From an uncultured Bacteroidaceae bacterium (GTDB lineage Bacteria; Bacteroidota; Bacteroidia; Bacteroidales; Bacteroidaceae): a stretch of 30,015 nucleotides of DNA. The stretch lies in NCBI GenBank assembly GCA_934426255.1, contig CAKRYD010000030.1:1-30015 (forward strand), written 5' to 3'. Below, one piece after another: positions 16,151-24,617 of the stretch; within the stretch, counting starts at the first letter, position 1; every line of letters starts with the position of its first letter. The position numbers were made by a program, and so were the translations under genes. The notes under the pieces were generated by a model that did no database searches, had not been told where the DNA came from, and was given only the letters and a program-made list of their open reading frames with translations.

Positions 16151-17770
16151 CTATTGTTTGTTATATAGTTTTTGCCGTAATTCTTTGATATGGTCATCTG
16201 AGATATAGTCTTCATAGTTCATCAGTTTGTCTATGCATCCGTTTGGAGTCAGTTCTATGATACGGTCAGCTAGCGACTCTATAAATTCGTGGTCATGGCT
16301 TGCAAAGAGCAGGTTACCCTTGTAAAGTTTCAGATTATTGTTGAATGCCTGGATGCTTTCCAAATCCAAGTGGTTGGTCGGTGTGTCCAATATCAGACAG
16401 TTGGCGTTTTTCAGTTGCATGCGCGCAATCATTAGGCGCATGCGCTCACCTCCTGACAATACGTTTACCTTTTTCAGAATTTCTTCTCCTGAGAATAACA
16501 TTCTGCCCAAAAAAGCTTTGAAATATACTTCATTGCCTTCTGCAAACTGGCTCAGCCATTCCAACATGTTGAAGTTGGTATTGAAAAACGGTGTGTTGTC
16601 TAATGGTAGATATGCGGTAGTGATGGTTACTCCCCATTTATAGGTGCCAGCTGCAGCTTGTTGGTTACCATTGATAATCTCGAATAGCGCGGTCATGGCT
16701 CTCGGGTCGCGACTTAGAAATACTACTTTTTGACCCTTTTCTATGTTGAAATTCAAATGGTCAAACAGCACTGTGCCATCGTCGGTTGCGGCTTTCAAGT
16801 CGTGTACTTCCAAAATTTGGTTGCCCGGTTCGCGATCCATCTGAAAGATGATTCCCGGATATTTGCGGGTAGAAGGTTGAATTTCTTCGATGTTCAGCTT
16901 TTCCAGCATCTTTTTGCGGCTGGTGGTTTGTTTGCTCTTTGCCACATTGGCCGAAAAGCGGCGTATAAACTCTTCCAGCTCTTTTCTTTTTTCTTCTGCT
17001 TTTTGTCGTTGGTTTTGTTGTTGGCGCAGAGCCAGCTGGCTTGATTGATACCAGAAACTGTAATTGCCGGCATACAAAGTCACTTTTCCGTAGTCTACAT
17101 CCACTGTATGGGTTGATACTGCATCCAAGAAGTGACGGTCGTGGCTTACTACGAGTACCGTATGCTCGTAGTTGCCAAGATATTCTTCCAACCATTCGAC
17201 GGTCTCCAAATCGAGGTCATTGGTCGGCTCATCAAGTAGCAGATTATCGGGGTTGCCAAACAGGGCTTGAGCCAACATTACGCGTACTTTCTCTTTTCCG
17301 CTTAGCTCGCCCATTAGCATTTGGTGTTTGTCGTCTTTAATGCCCAATTGTCCCAGCAATGTTCCTGCATCGCTTTCTGCATCGTAGCCACCCATGTTAG
17401 CGAATTTTTCTTCCAGCTCGGCCACTTTCATACCGTCTTCTTCGCTGAAGTCAGGCTTCGCATAGAGAGCCTCACGCTCCTTGGCTACGTTCCACAACTC
17501 CTTATATCCCATCAATACGGTGTCAAGCACTTTATATTCGTCAAATTTAAAGTGGTCTTGGCTCAATACGCTCATACGTTCGCCCGGACCTATTTCTATG
17601 TTGCCCTTGCTTGTTTCCAGTTCGCCCGATATGGCACGAAGCAAAGTGCTCTTGCCGGCTCCGTTGGCACCGATAATGCCGTAGATGTTTCCGTTGGTGA
17701 ACTTTAAATTAACGTCCTTATATAAGACTTGGCGGCCAAATTGAATGGCTAGATCTGTTATTGTAATCAT
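16151..17770 (-). CDS. ABC-F family ATPase (YbiT/Uup-like), with a degenerate second ATP site
   Basis: This 539-residue soluble protein has two ABC domains and no membrane segment, as in ABC-F ribosome-associated factors. NBD1 has Walker A GANGAGKST (34-42), Walker B LLLDEPTNDLD (D180, E181) and a signature altered to LSGKEKVR (156-163). A charged linker arm (about 240-300, RQQQNQRQKAEEKRKELEEF) matches the ABC-F P-site tRNA-interaction motif region. NBD2 lacks Walker A, reading FLSRDPRAMT (351-360) instead. It keeps the signature LSGGERMR (438-445) but has LDTPTNHLD, so Thr463 replaces the catalytic Glu. The composite site NBD1 Walker A plus NBD2 signature is intact; the other is lost. ABC-F proteins modulate translation or give ribosome-protection resistance; the length and linker fit the YbiT group rather than a resistance factor. 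Confidence 0.92.
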   Translation of the reverse strand: MITITDLAIQFGRQVLYKDVNLKFTNGNIYGIIGANGAGKSTLLRAISGELETSKGNIEIGPGERMSVLSQDHFKFDEYKVLDTVLMGYKELWNVAKEREALYAKPDFSEEDGMKVAELEEKFANMGGYDAESDAGTLLGQLGIKDDKHQMLMGELSGKEKVRVMLAQALFGNPDNLLLDEPTNDLDLETVEWLEEYLGNYEHTVLVVSHDRHFLDAVSTHTVDVDYGKVTLYAGNYSFWYQSSQLALRQQQNQRQKAEEKRKELEEFIRRFSANVAKSKQTTSRKKMLEKLNIEEIQPSTRKYPGIIFQMDREPGNQILEVHDLKAATDDGTVLFDHLNFNIEKGQKVVFLSRDPRAMTALFEIINGNQQAAAGTYKWGVTITTAYLPLDNTPFFNTNFNMLEWLSQFAEGNEVYFKAFLGRMLFSGEEILKKVNVLSGGERMRLMIARMQLKNANCLILDTPTNHLDLESIQAFNNNLKLYKGNLLFASHDHEFIESLADRIIELTPNGCIDKLMNYEDYISDDHIKELRQKLYNKQ

Positions 17771-17788
17771 CTTTGCTTATTTGAGATG

Positions 17789-17796
17789 CAAAATTA
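17789..17796 (-). promoter_or_regulatory. -7 promoter element for the ABC-F gene
   Basis: On the minus strand this is TAATTTTG, matching TAnnTTTG. The predicted start near 17782 leaves about 12 nt to the ATG at 17770. No clear -33 box is seen. Confidence 0.5.
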
Positions 17797-17879
17797 CTCA
17801 AATTCGCCGAGACGGGCGAATCTTTTCATTAAAAAGCCATTCCGTGGCTTTTTGCCGTTCGTTTGTTTGATTTTAATCG

Positions 17880-17887
17880 TAACTTTG
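17880..17887 (+). promoter_or_regulatory. -7 promoter element for the PCMD lipoprotein gene
   Basis: TAACTTTG matches TAnnTTTG and places the transcript start near 17894. This rules out an in-frame ATG at 17863 as the translation start and supports the ATG at 17911. TTTG copies at 17851-17854 and 17862-17865 are not at the ideal spacing. Confidence 0.65.
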
Positions 17888-17910
17888 TGCTGTTTTTCAA
17901 AAGTGTCATT

Positions 17911-19101
17911 ATGTGTCGTTTACCTTTACGTATATTTTTGCCGCGATTTTGTTCTTGTTGTGCTACGGCCCTTTTGGGCTTGATGTCGGTTGGCTTTTTT
18001 TCTTCTTGTATAAAGGACGAGCCACTTAATTCTGAGTGCGACATCGAAAAGGCCTATGTACATGTTGACAATCCTGACCGTCTTTTTTTCAATGAGGCCG
18101 ATACGTTGGTAAATGTTCTCTATAGCGAGGATTTCATCCGTTTCCGTATACGGAAGGGAGCCGATCTGACCCGAATGGCTCCCGTATTCCATATTACTGA
18201 GGGGGCTACGGTCGAGCCGGCAAGCGGCACCATTCATGATTTCAGTGCAGGCCCCGTTGCATATACGGTAACTTCGCAGGACAGGAAATGGAAACGTATA
18301 TATTATGTAATGTTCGAGCAGTACAGCAGTACGGTTAGCGATACCATTAAGTTTGATTTCGAAGATTATCGTATCAAGAGCTCTTCCGAGCGCTATTATT
18401 TATGGACAGAAAACGCTGGCGATTCCACGGCTTCAGCCGGCTGGGATTCGGGAAATGGCGGCTTTTGGATGGTAAAGAGCAAGTCAGAACCCGACCAGTA
18501 TCCTACTACTGTGCTCGAAGAGGGTGTCTCCGGCAAGGGCGTGTGCCTTACTACCCGTGATACGGGCCCTCTCGGACTAATAAAAAATATGCCACTCGCA
18601 GCTGGCAATCTGTTTCTTGGTCGGTTTGATGTGCGTATGGCTTTGACCGATGCCATGAAGGCGACACAGTTTGGCGTGCCTTTCGACAAACAGCCTACTC
18701 ACATAGAAGGGTATTACAAGTATAAGCCCGGTGAAAAGTTCCAGCAACGCAACATGCAAATCGTCCCCGACCGTGTAGACCAAGGCACTATTTATGCCGT
18801 GCTCTATCGCAATACCGACAGCAACGGCAACCCCGTAGTGCTATATGGCGACAATGTGCAGACAAGTCCCAATGTCGTGGCATTAGCCAAGGTGGATAAT
18901 ATCGTTGAGACCGACCAGTGGCAGCATTTCAAGGTGGATTTTGATTATCGTGAAAACATCGACACCGATTTGCTGGCCAATTACGGCTATAGCTTCACCT
19001 TGGTTTTCTCGTCAAGTATAGATGGTGGCAATTTTGAAGGCGCAATTGGCAGCACGCTGTGTGTCGACGAGGTGAGAGTGGTGTGTTTGAAAGAAATATA
19101 A
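17911..19101 (+). CDS. PCMD-domain lipoprotein (putative carbohydrate-metabolism domain)
   Basis: From the ATG at 17911 it encodes 396 residues. The N-terminus is a lipoprotein signal ending FFSSC, with Cys33 as the acylated residue. It is followed by IKDEPLNSECD, consistent with a surface or outer-membrane lipoprotein. An Ig/PKD-like domain comes next (about 35-130; MAPVFHITEGATVEPASGTIHDFSAGPVAYTVTSQD is the typical pattern). A PCMD-type jellyroll follows (about 140-396), ending in the usual beta strand with a metal-like Asp (LCVDEVRVV). PCMD proteins are common in Bacteroidales near glycan or adhesion genes; no reaction is proven. A barrel gene starts 19 bp later, so the pair is likely co-transcribed. 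Confidence 0.85.
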   Translation: MCRLPLRIFLPRFCSCCATALLGLMSVGFFSSCIKDEPLNSECDIEKAYVHVDNPDRLFFNEADTLVNVLYSEDFIRFRIRKGADLTRMAPVFHITEGATVEPASGTIHDFSAGPVAYTVTSQDRKWKRIYYVMFEQYSSTVSDTIKFDFEDYRIKSSSERYYLWTENAGDSTASAGWDSGNGGFWMVKSKSEPDQYPTTVLEEGVSGKGVCLTTRDTGPLGLIKNMPLAAGNLFLGRFDVRMALTDAMKATQFGVPFDKQPTHIEGYYKYKPGEKFQQRNMQIVPDRVDQGTIYAVLYRNTDSNGNPVVLYGDNVQTSPNVVALAKVDNIVETDQWQHFKVDFDYRENIDTDLLANYGYSFTLVFSSSIDGGNFEGAIGSTLCVDEVRVVCLKEI

Positions 19102-19120
19102 ACGGATAAAAGCAAGCCCG

Positions 19121-19882
19121 ATGAAGAGAAAGATATTTTTATTGTTGGCAGCAGCGTGCGTATCCTTGCAGGCTGCCGGAATGGATTGGCGCATCCTTAC
19201 TGACAGCCTCACTTATTTTGCCCGCTTGGGCTATAATGTCGGGGGAACAGCTCCCGTTGGTCTGCCGGCTTCCATACGAAAGTTGAACAGCTATAAGATT
19301 CCTGCCAACATATCCCTTGCTCTTGATGTCTACAAGCCCTTGGATGGCCGTTGGGGCGTCATGGCGGGGCTTCATTTCGGGAACAAAGGCATGGAGACCG
19401 ATGCGCGTGTAAAAAGCTACTATATGGAAATCACGCAAGGCGGCGAATCGCTCGAAGGCTACTTTACCGGGAATGTGCTGACCAAGGTTGAAGAATGGTT
19501 GGTCACTATTCCTGTTGAAGCGGTCTATGACGTTTCACACTGCGTGCGCTTGCGTGTGGGGCCGTATGTGTCCTATGTGCTTTCCCACCATTTCCATGGT
19601 GATGCCTATAATGGTTATTTGCGTCGTGGTACGCCTGTGGGGGTTCGTGTCGACTTGGGCAACGAGCCTGAAACGCGTGGCAGCTACGACTTTTCCGAAC
19701 ACATGCGAAAGTTTCAATTTGGTCTTCAAGGAGGAATGGACTATCAATTCTCACGTCGCTGGGGTGCTTATGCCGCTTTGTCATGGGGCCTCACGGGAGT
19801 CTTTAAAAGTGATTTCCATACCATTGAGCAGACTCTTTATCCCATTTACGGAACAATTGGTTTGAGCTACAAATTTCGCTGA
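19121..19882 (+). CDS. Outer-membrane beta-barrel protein (PorT/OmpA-like barrel family)
   Basis: This 253-residue protein has a signal peptide (MKRKIFLLLAAACVSLQAAG) and alternating hydrophobic/polar strands. Examples are WGVMAGLHFGNKGMET, WLVTIPVEAVYDVSHCVRLRVGPYVSYVL, FQFGLQGGMDYQFSRRWGAYAALSWGLTGVF and the final YGTIGLSYKFR, which ends in an aromatic-containing strand as outer-membrane barrels do. The pattern YNVGG...PVGLP at the N-terminus and the 8-10-strand size fit the PorT-like outer-membrane beta-barrel group of Bacteroidetes. No function can be assigned. It directly follows the PCMD lipoprotein with a 19-bp gap, so the two may form a surface complex; this is inference from synteny only. 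Confidence 0.8.
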   Translation: MKRKIFLLLAAACVSLQAAGMDWRILTDSLTYFARLGYNVGGTAPVGLPASIRKLNSYKIPANISLALDVYKPLDGRWGVMAGLHFGNKGMETDARVKSYYMEITQGGESLEGYFTGNVLTKVEEWLVTIPVEAVYDVSHCVRLRVGPYVSYVLSHHFHGDAYNGYLRRGTPVGVRVDLGNEPETRGSYDFSEHMRKFQFGLQGGMDYQFSRRWGAYAALSWGLTGVFKSDFHTIEQTLYPIYGTIGLSYKFR

Positions 19883-19954
19883 CGCAGCAAATGAAAATAC
19901 GGACGCGGTAATTTCGTTTTCTGACGCATTCTTTTTAGACGATAATTTTGTATT

Positions 19955-19981
19955 TTCCACTTTCCAAACGTGAAAGTGGAA
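19955..19981. terminator. 10-bp hairpin after the barrel gene
   Basis: TTCCACTTTC (19955-19964) pairs with GAAAGTGGAA (19972-19981) around a 7-nt loop. It lies 72 bp after the barrel stop and before the next promoter. No strong T-run follows, so it could equally be a regulatory site. The rest of 19883-20070 shows nothing recognisable. Confidence 0.5.
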
Positions 19982-20050
19982 TGGTGCGCATTTGCTTGCA
20001 TATTGGCAGGAAATGCTTTTGGTTCATTGACTTTTTGAGTTGCCATGTAT

Positions 20051-20078
20051 TTTGTTCTAACGTTTATGAGTAACTTTG
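20051..20078 (+). promoter_or_regulatory. Promoter of the calycin/PCMD gene
   Basis: TTTG (20051-20054) and TAACTTTG (20071-20078) match the Bacteroidetes -33 and -7 boxes, but with 16 bp between them rather than 19. The predicted start near 20085 leaves about 22 nt to the ATG. Confidence 0.65.
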
Positions 20079-20106
20079 TAACTTAAAAACAATTTGAATC
20101 ATTCGT

Positions 20107-21780
20107 ATGAAGAAATTATTTACATTTTTCGCCGCAATGGCGTTTTTCTTGTCCGCATCAGCCACTGAATACAGCGATATGTTGCGGGTTCAGATCAATG
20201 GAGTTGATGCAGCCACCCAAAAGGCAACTATCGTAATTGAAAAGCAGGACAATGGGAAATTGGCCTTGTCGCTTCGCAATTTCGTATTGGATATGGACGA
20301 AACACAACTGGCAGTCGGTAACGTAAACGTGAAGGACGTTGATGCCGCAACCACCGGAACCGATACGGTGATGCACTCGTTGCAGACCATCAAGCTGGAA
20401 GCCGGCGATGACCCTGAAACAAGCTGGCTCGGACCAATGCTCCCGGCTGTCGATGTCGATGTAAACGCATTAATCAAGGACGGACGTTTGAACGCTGTTA
20501 TTGCAATCGATGCCACGAAAACATTAAACATGATAATAAAGGTATATTTCGGGTCTGACAGCTATCAGTTGCCCAATGCAGGCTTTGAAAGTTTCCACGA
20601 AGCCAAGCTTTATCCTACCAAAAAAGGTGAGAATGGACTAGAGTGGGACTATTCGGCCGAACCGAAGGCAACCAGTCAGGAACCCGACCATTGGCATTCG
20701 TTCATGAGTGCCACCGGCTACGACAAAAACGGCGTAAACCAACTTGGCATTGCCTATTTGGCAGGAATGGCACCTCATACGTTCGTGAGCGAAGACGTGC
20801 GCCCAGGAACGTCAGGCAAGTCGAGCCTGTTGATAAAGTCTTCATCTATATTGGGAATCATTGCTAATGGAACTGTTACCACAGGGCGCATCAATGCAGG
20901 GTCTCCCAATGTCAGCGTAGATGCGCAGGGAGATTGGCTGAACCATTCCTGGAACGATATGAGCCAAACAGAGCTCGGCCAGGACGGACATCCTTTTTAT
21001 GCATTGATGGATGGTTGTCCCGATTCGATGGCGGTTTGGGTGAAATTCAAACAAAAAGACCCCAAAAAGGCTGAGGGTCACCCCTATGCTTCAATAAAGG
21101 CTGTAATTAACGATGGCACCTATTATCAAGATCCTGAACAAAAAGGCTCGCACTATACCAATGTGCTGGCTAAGGCCGAAAACAACACTATTGCCGATAC
21201 CAAGGGCGAATGGGTGCGGGTGGCTGTACCGTTTGACTATGAAACCTTCAAGGCTAACAATGCTACGGGGCGCGTTGCGCTCGTGACAGCGTCGACCAAT
21301 GCCGATGCCGGAAAGGGCAGCGATGGCGATGAATTCTATTTGGACGACATTTCCATGATCTATAATAGCAAATTATCGTCTGTCAAGTTCAAAGGAAATG
21401 CTGTTGATGGTTTTGATAAAGACAAGAGTGAATATTCGGTAACCGTCAAAGGAGCATTGGATATTGATGATATTGATGCTGTGGCCGATGGCCGTGGAGC
21501 ACATGTGATAAAGACGGTGGAAAACGAGCTTGACCAAGACAACCGACTCATCAAAGCAGTTGTAAAGGTGATAGTAGTGGGCGGTAACATGGAGAGCTCT
21601 ACAATTTATAAGTTCAATGTGACCTATGATGTCACATCAGTTTCAGGAATTGCCGATTCGGCCGAAGATTTAATTGTTGCTGTCTATGATTTGCAAGGCC
21701 GCGCTGTCAACCCGTCTGCAGGCGGTACAAATATAGTCAAATTCAAATCGGGTAAAGTCCTTAAGGTGATACGCAAATAG
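20107..21780 (+). CDS. Calycin-like/PCMD multidomain secreted protein with T9SS-like C-terminal tail
   Basis: This 557-residue protein starts with a signal peptide (MKKLFTFFAAMAFFLSASA). Residues about 20-150 look like the Bacteroidetes calycin-like beta-barrel domain (LRVQINGVDAATQKATIVIEK, LALSLRNFVLDMD, ALIKDGRLNAVIAIDATKTL). Residues about 155-415 form a PCMD domain beginning YQLPNAGFESFHEA and ending DEFYLDDISMIY. A short cadherin-like/Ig strand region follows (about 418-510, LSSVKFKGNAVDGF). The last 40 residues (VAVYDLQGRAVNP then GKVLKVIRK) resemble the type A C-terminal sorting tail seen on type IX secretion cargo in Bacteroidetes, though the same DLQGR pattern also occurs in Bacteroides and Prevotella proteins where secretion by that route is unproven. 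It has its own promoter and a terminator downstream. Confidence 0.83.
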   Translation: MKKLFTFFAAMAFFLSASATEYSDMLRVQINGVDAATQKATIVIEKQDNGKLALSLRNFVLDMDETQLAVGNVNVKDVDAATTGTDTVMHSLQTIKLEAGDDPETSWLGPMLPAVDVDVNALIKDGRLNAVIAIDATKTLNMIIKVYFGSDSYQLPNAGFESFHEAKLYPTKKGENGLEWDYSAEPKATSQEPDHWHSFMSATGYDKNGVNQLGIAYLAGMAPHTFVSEDVRPGTSGKSSLLIKSSSILGIIANGTVTTGRINAGSPNVSVDAQGDWLNHSWNDMSQTELGQDGHPFYALMDGCPDSMAVWVKFKQKDPKKAEGHPYASIKAVINDGTYYQDPEQKGSHYTNVLAKAENNTIADTKGEWVRVAVPFDYETFKANNATGRVALVTASTNADAGKGSDGDEFYLDDISMIYNSKLSSVKFKGNAVDGFDKDKSEYSVTVKGALDIDDIDAVADGRGAHVIKTVENELDQDNRLIKAVVKVIVVGGNMESSTIYKFNVTYDVTSVSGIADSAEDLIVAVYDLQGRAVNPSAGGTNIVKFKSGKVLKVIRK

Positions 21781-21800
21781 TTCTATCTTTTGCGCGCCAA

Positions 21801-21860
21801 AACAAAAGCGCCGTTGCAGCAAGGGCTCAGATGCCTTAAGGCTGCAACGGCTTTTTTGTT
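21801..21860. terminator. Bidirectional terminator between the calycin/PCMD gene and cdd
   Basis: GCCGTTGCAGC (21810-21820) pairs with GCTGCAACGGC (21841-21851), followed by TTTTTTGTT on the plus strand. On the left arm AACAAAAG gives a matching T-run for the minus strand. AAGG/CCTT extends the stem inward. Confidence 0.9.
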
Positions 21861-21870
21861 ATAGGCGTAC

Positions 21871-22353
21871 TTATTCCATCGACTGAGCATCGAATTGCAA
21901 TGGCAACAGCAGACTGATATCCGCAATATCCCAAACCACTTTGCTTCCGACCATAAGCAGACGGATAGCGTTCGGGGCTTGCCGTTTTTGTGCTTCAAGC
22001 AAAGCTTGGCGACAAAGTCCGCACGGTGTGATGGGATTTGCCGTTTGTCCTGTTTCAGTGAAGGCTGCAATGGCGATACACTTGATGGGCGTGCCCTGGA
22101 ATGCGGCTTCAGCATAAGCCAAGGCCGTACGTTCGGCACATGTTCCGCAAGGTGACGAAGCGTTTTCCTGATTGCTTCCTTGTACGGTATGGCCGTTTTG
22201 CAAAAGGATGGCGCACCCTACGCGGAAGCGCGAATAAGGAGCATAGGCCGTATGGGCAGCATCGGTCGCTGCACGAATCAAGATTCGGTCTGCTTCGGGC
22301 AATTCTTCCGGCTTTGTCGTCCGATACGTGAAGATAACTTGCTTGTTTTCCAT
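21871..22353 (-). CDS. cdd: Cytidine deaminase
   Basis: This 160-residue enzyme hydrolyses cytidine or deoxycytidine to the uridine form in pyrimidine salvage. The zinc site is complete: C72-A73-E74 in GTCAERTAL, with C111 and C114 in PCGLCRQ. The substrate-binding NQENASSPCG and APYSRFRVGCAIL strands fit the family. It is slightly longer than the usual 130-140 because of N- and C-terminal extensions, which are common in Bacteroidetes. It lies 57 bp after the TonB receptor on the same strand with no promoter motif in the gap, so it may be the second gene of that transcript. Confidence 0.96.
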   Translation of the reverse strand: MENKQVIFTYRTTKPEELPEADRILIRAATDAAHTAYAPYSRFRVGCAILLQNGHTVQGSNQENASSPCGTCAERTALAYAEAAFQGTPIKCIAIAAFTETGQTANPITPCGLCRQALLEAQKRQAPNAIRLLMVGSKVVWDIADISLLLPLQFDAQSME

Positions 22354-22410
22354 GATAATCAGTTCTTTTTTATCATAACGTTTCGTAATGCCCTTTATTG
22401 TGCATCCGCA

Positions 22411-24456
22411 CTATAAGTGCAGGTTGATGCGTGCACCGGCCAGGACGGAAAATCCCGGTTGGGGAACACTGCCAAAATCGTGATACCTGTGCGAGGCCAA
22501 ATTCTCCAGTGACAAATAGCAATTGTAGGTCGGACGGTTGTAGCTGACCTTTAAGTTGACCAAGGCATAGGGATGATAGTTTTGCAAGGTGTTGTCGCTG
22601 TTCAGGTAGCTGCCCATGCGCTTTTGCCATGAAAAATACCAGGTGGCATCGAGTGCCCCGAAAATACGATGGTTCAGATTGGCCGTGAATTTATGGCGCA
22701 AGTATTCCAAAGCATAGTTCGATTTATAGATGCTTTGCCGGTCGTGACGTTCTTGGGTAATGTAAGTATAGCCGGCGTTGATAGAACGAATGAAAGCCCC
22801 TTCGTTGTTAAGCAATTCAGCAAACAATAAAGACATGTCGGCTGTCAATTCGTAGCTTTTTAACTTGAATTGTGTGGAATGATAAATGTCGTCGGCATGA
22901 TACATGACCCAGTCAATCATATCGCTGCCCGAACGCCTGATTCCTTGCACGGCCATGCGGATTCCTTTTTGCCGCCATTCTGCTCCGAGTTTGTAAGTTG
23001 ATGCCTTTTCGGGACGTAGCCCGATATTTCCTTCTTGTGTGGGGCTTTTGTAATAGAGGTCTGTGAATGTGGGAAGGCGTAAGGATTTGCCCCATGAACC
23101 GAAAATTTTCCATGCCTGTGCAGGTCGGTAGCAAAAATCAACGCCAGGATAAAAGCAGAAGCGTTCATTGATGGCCGTATTGCGATTACCCATTATTCCG
23201 GCAGACAGGGTGATTTGTTTGATAGTAATGTGATGTTCGGCGAAGAAGCTGATGTTGGTGCGGTTGTCGTGAAATTTGTAATAAGTGCTGTCTTGCTGCT
23301 CCACTTTGACATATTCGCTTTCAGGCAAGGGGCGTCCCATGTTGGACGACAGCAATCCGTCTGAACGCAGTTCGCCGCCTATTGCCGTGCGTCCCAATGC
23401 CCAGTCGGTATAGCCCGTAAGACCGAAAGTAAATACATCGTTGCGGTTGAAGTTTTCGCCTTTGTTGCTATGGCGGCTAAGCTGAAAATGATCGAACGAG
23501 CGTATCCATGAGATAGAAGGAGACAAGTGGAGTTTGCCGCCTGTCACAGCTTTAACGGAAGCGAGCCATCTGCTTCCGGCTTCCCATTGATTGGGGAAGG
23601 CGGCACTATAGAACGTGTTGGCACCGTAACGCTGTGAAGTGAAGCCTCCTTGCCAGATTAGTTTGAGCTCGGGCGTGATATAATTGCCTTGATAATAGGC
23701 TCTGTATTTGTCGAAGCCGCTATTGGGCGTGCCACCGTCGGAGCGCAGATAGTCGCCGCTGATGCGGTTAAGGTAGTGGCGGCTGGCAAAGTTAGCCGAC
23801 GCACCTCCTCCGAAAGTGCCGTATGAACCGCCTTGCATGCGGGCTTCGGCAGTGTTCTTATTAGCTATTCGTGTAATGATATTAATGGCTCCGTTGAGAG
23901 CTTGACTGCCAAAAATGCGTGCCGAGGCTCCATCATAAATTTCGATACGCTCAATGTCTGAAATGGAAACAGGAAAATCTGCTGTGAGATGGCCGGTTTG
24001 AGGATTGTTGATGTTTATTCCGTTTAAAAGAATGGCGGTTTGGTCGAATGTGCCGCCTCCGATGCTGATATCGGTTTGTATGCCGAAGCTGCCTCGTTGT
24101 CTGACATCAATGCCCGAGCACAACTTCAAAAGGTCATTGACGGTTTGAACTTTCGCTTGTTCGATGTCTTCGCGCGTAATGACCGAAATATTATTGGCCG
24201 TTTCGGCAAAGGTGATAGGAACGCGCATTCCTACCACTTCGGTCGCGCTCAAAGAAATGTCCGGCATTTGCTGGCCGACAATCTCAAGTGAATCGGCGCG
24301 CGATGCGAGGCTCTCTGTATGCGCAAAGGCAAGCATGGGCACAGCGAGCACGCAAATGCGGATTTCCACCTTCAGACTGCGGAATACGGCGTAGCCTTTT
24401 CTGGAGAAATGCTTGAAGCATACCGTTTGGCGCAATTTAATGTTTTGTTTTTGCAT
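22411..24456 (-). CDS. TonB-dependent outer-membrane receptor, BtuB-like
   Basis: This 681-residue receptor has no SusC-type N-terminal carboxypeptidase-like domain. The plug (about 80-195) shows NNISVITREDIEQAKVQTVND, LLKLCSGIDVRQRG, QTAILLNGININNPQTGH and the ending ALNGAINIITR, typical of cobalamin/siderophore-type receptors. A 22-strand barrel follows and ends SVLAGARINLHL. The signal region is unusual: about 30 basic residues precede the hydrophobic core ICVLAVPMLAFA. A GTG at 24369 (MEIRICVLAVP) would give a normal signal peptide, but the -7 box position fits the ATG at 24456. The substrate is unknown. Neither a cobalamin riboswitch nor ABC transport genes are nearby, so a vitamin B12 role is only a family-level guess. 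Confidence 0.9.
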   Translation of the reverse strand: MQKQNIKLRQTVCFKHFSRKGYAVFRSLKVEIRICVLAVPMLAFAHTESLASRADSLEIVGQQMPDISLSATEVVGMRVPITFAETANNISVITREDIEQAKVQTVNDLLKLCSGIDVRQRGSFGIQTDISIGGGTFDQTAILLNGININNPQTGHLTADFPVSISDIERIEIYDGASARIFGSQALNGAINIITRIANKNTAEARMQGGSYGTFGGGASANFASRHYLNRISGDYLRSDGGTPNSGFDKYRAYYQGNYITPELKLIWQGGFTSQRYGANTFYSAAFPNQWEAGSRWLASVKAVTGGKLHLSPSISWIRSFDHFQLSRHSNKGENFNRNDVFTFGLTGYTDWALGRTAIGGELRSDGLLSSNMGRPLPESEYVKVEQQDSTYYKFHDNRTNISFFAEHHITIKQITLSAGIMGNRNTAINERFCFYPGVDFCYRPAQAWKIFGSWGKSLRLPTFTDLYYKSPTQEGNIGLRPEKASTYKLGAEWRQKGIRMAVQGIRRSGSDMIDWVMYHADDIYHSTQFKLKSYELTADMSLLFAELLNNEGAFIRSINAGYTYITQERHDRQSIYKSNYALEYLRHKFTANLNHRIFGALDATWYFSWQKRMGSYLNSDNTLQNYHPYALVNLKVSYNRPTYNCYLSLENLASHRYHDFGSVPQPGFSVLAGARINLHL

Positions 24457-24488
24457 ATTGTTTTATGTGTTGATAAAATAAATGGCCG

Positions 24489-24496
24489 CAAAGTTA
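24489..24496 (-). promoter_or_regulatory. -7 promoter element for the TonB receptor gene
   Basis: On the minus strand this is TAACTTTG. A start near 24482 leaves about 26 nt to the ATG at 24456. It is divergent from the HD-gene promoter at 24550. Confidence 0.6.
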
Positions 24497-24549
24497 CGTT
24501 TTATATCGGAGATTTCGCGCAATTGCTGAGACGCATGTCGCGGATTTTG

Positions 24550-24557
24550 TACCTTTG
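24550..24557 (+). promoter_or_regulatory. -7 promoter element for the HD phosphohydrolase gene
   Basis: TACCTTTG matches TAnnTTTG. The leader of about 54 nt contains a 6-bp hairpin, CCGGTG (24566-24571)/CACCGG (24578-24583). Confidence 0.6.
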
Positions 24558-24617
24558 CAATCTGCCCGGTGAAAACACACCGGCTCGTAAGAGAAAACAA
24601 AAAAGAAGTTTGATCGC

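Noticed and set aside
16151..17770. Antibiotic-resistance ABC-F (ribosome protection) call
   Set aside because: The linker and overall pattern fit the housekeeping YbiT-like group, and the genes around it are housekeeping.
24457..24617. Cobalamin riboswitch upstream of the TonB receptor
   Set aside because: The leader is only about 26 nt by the -7 box, and no conserved B12-box sequence is visible on the minus strand.
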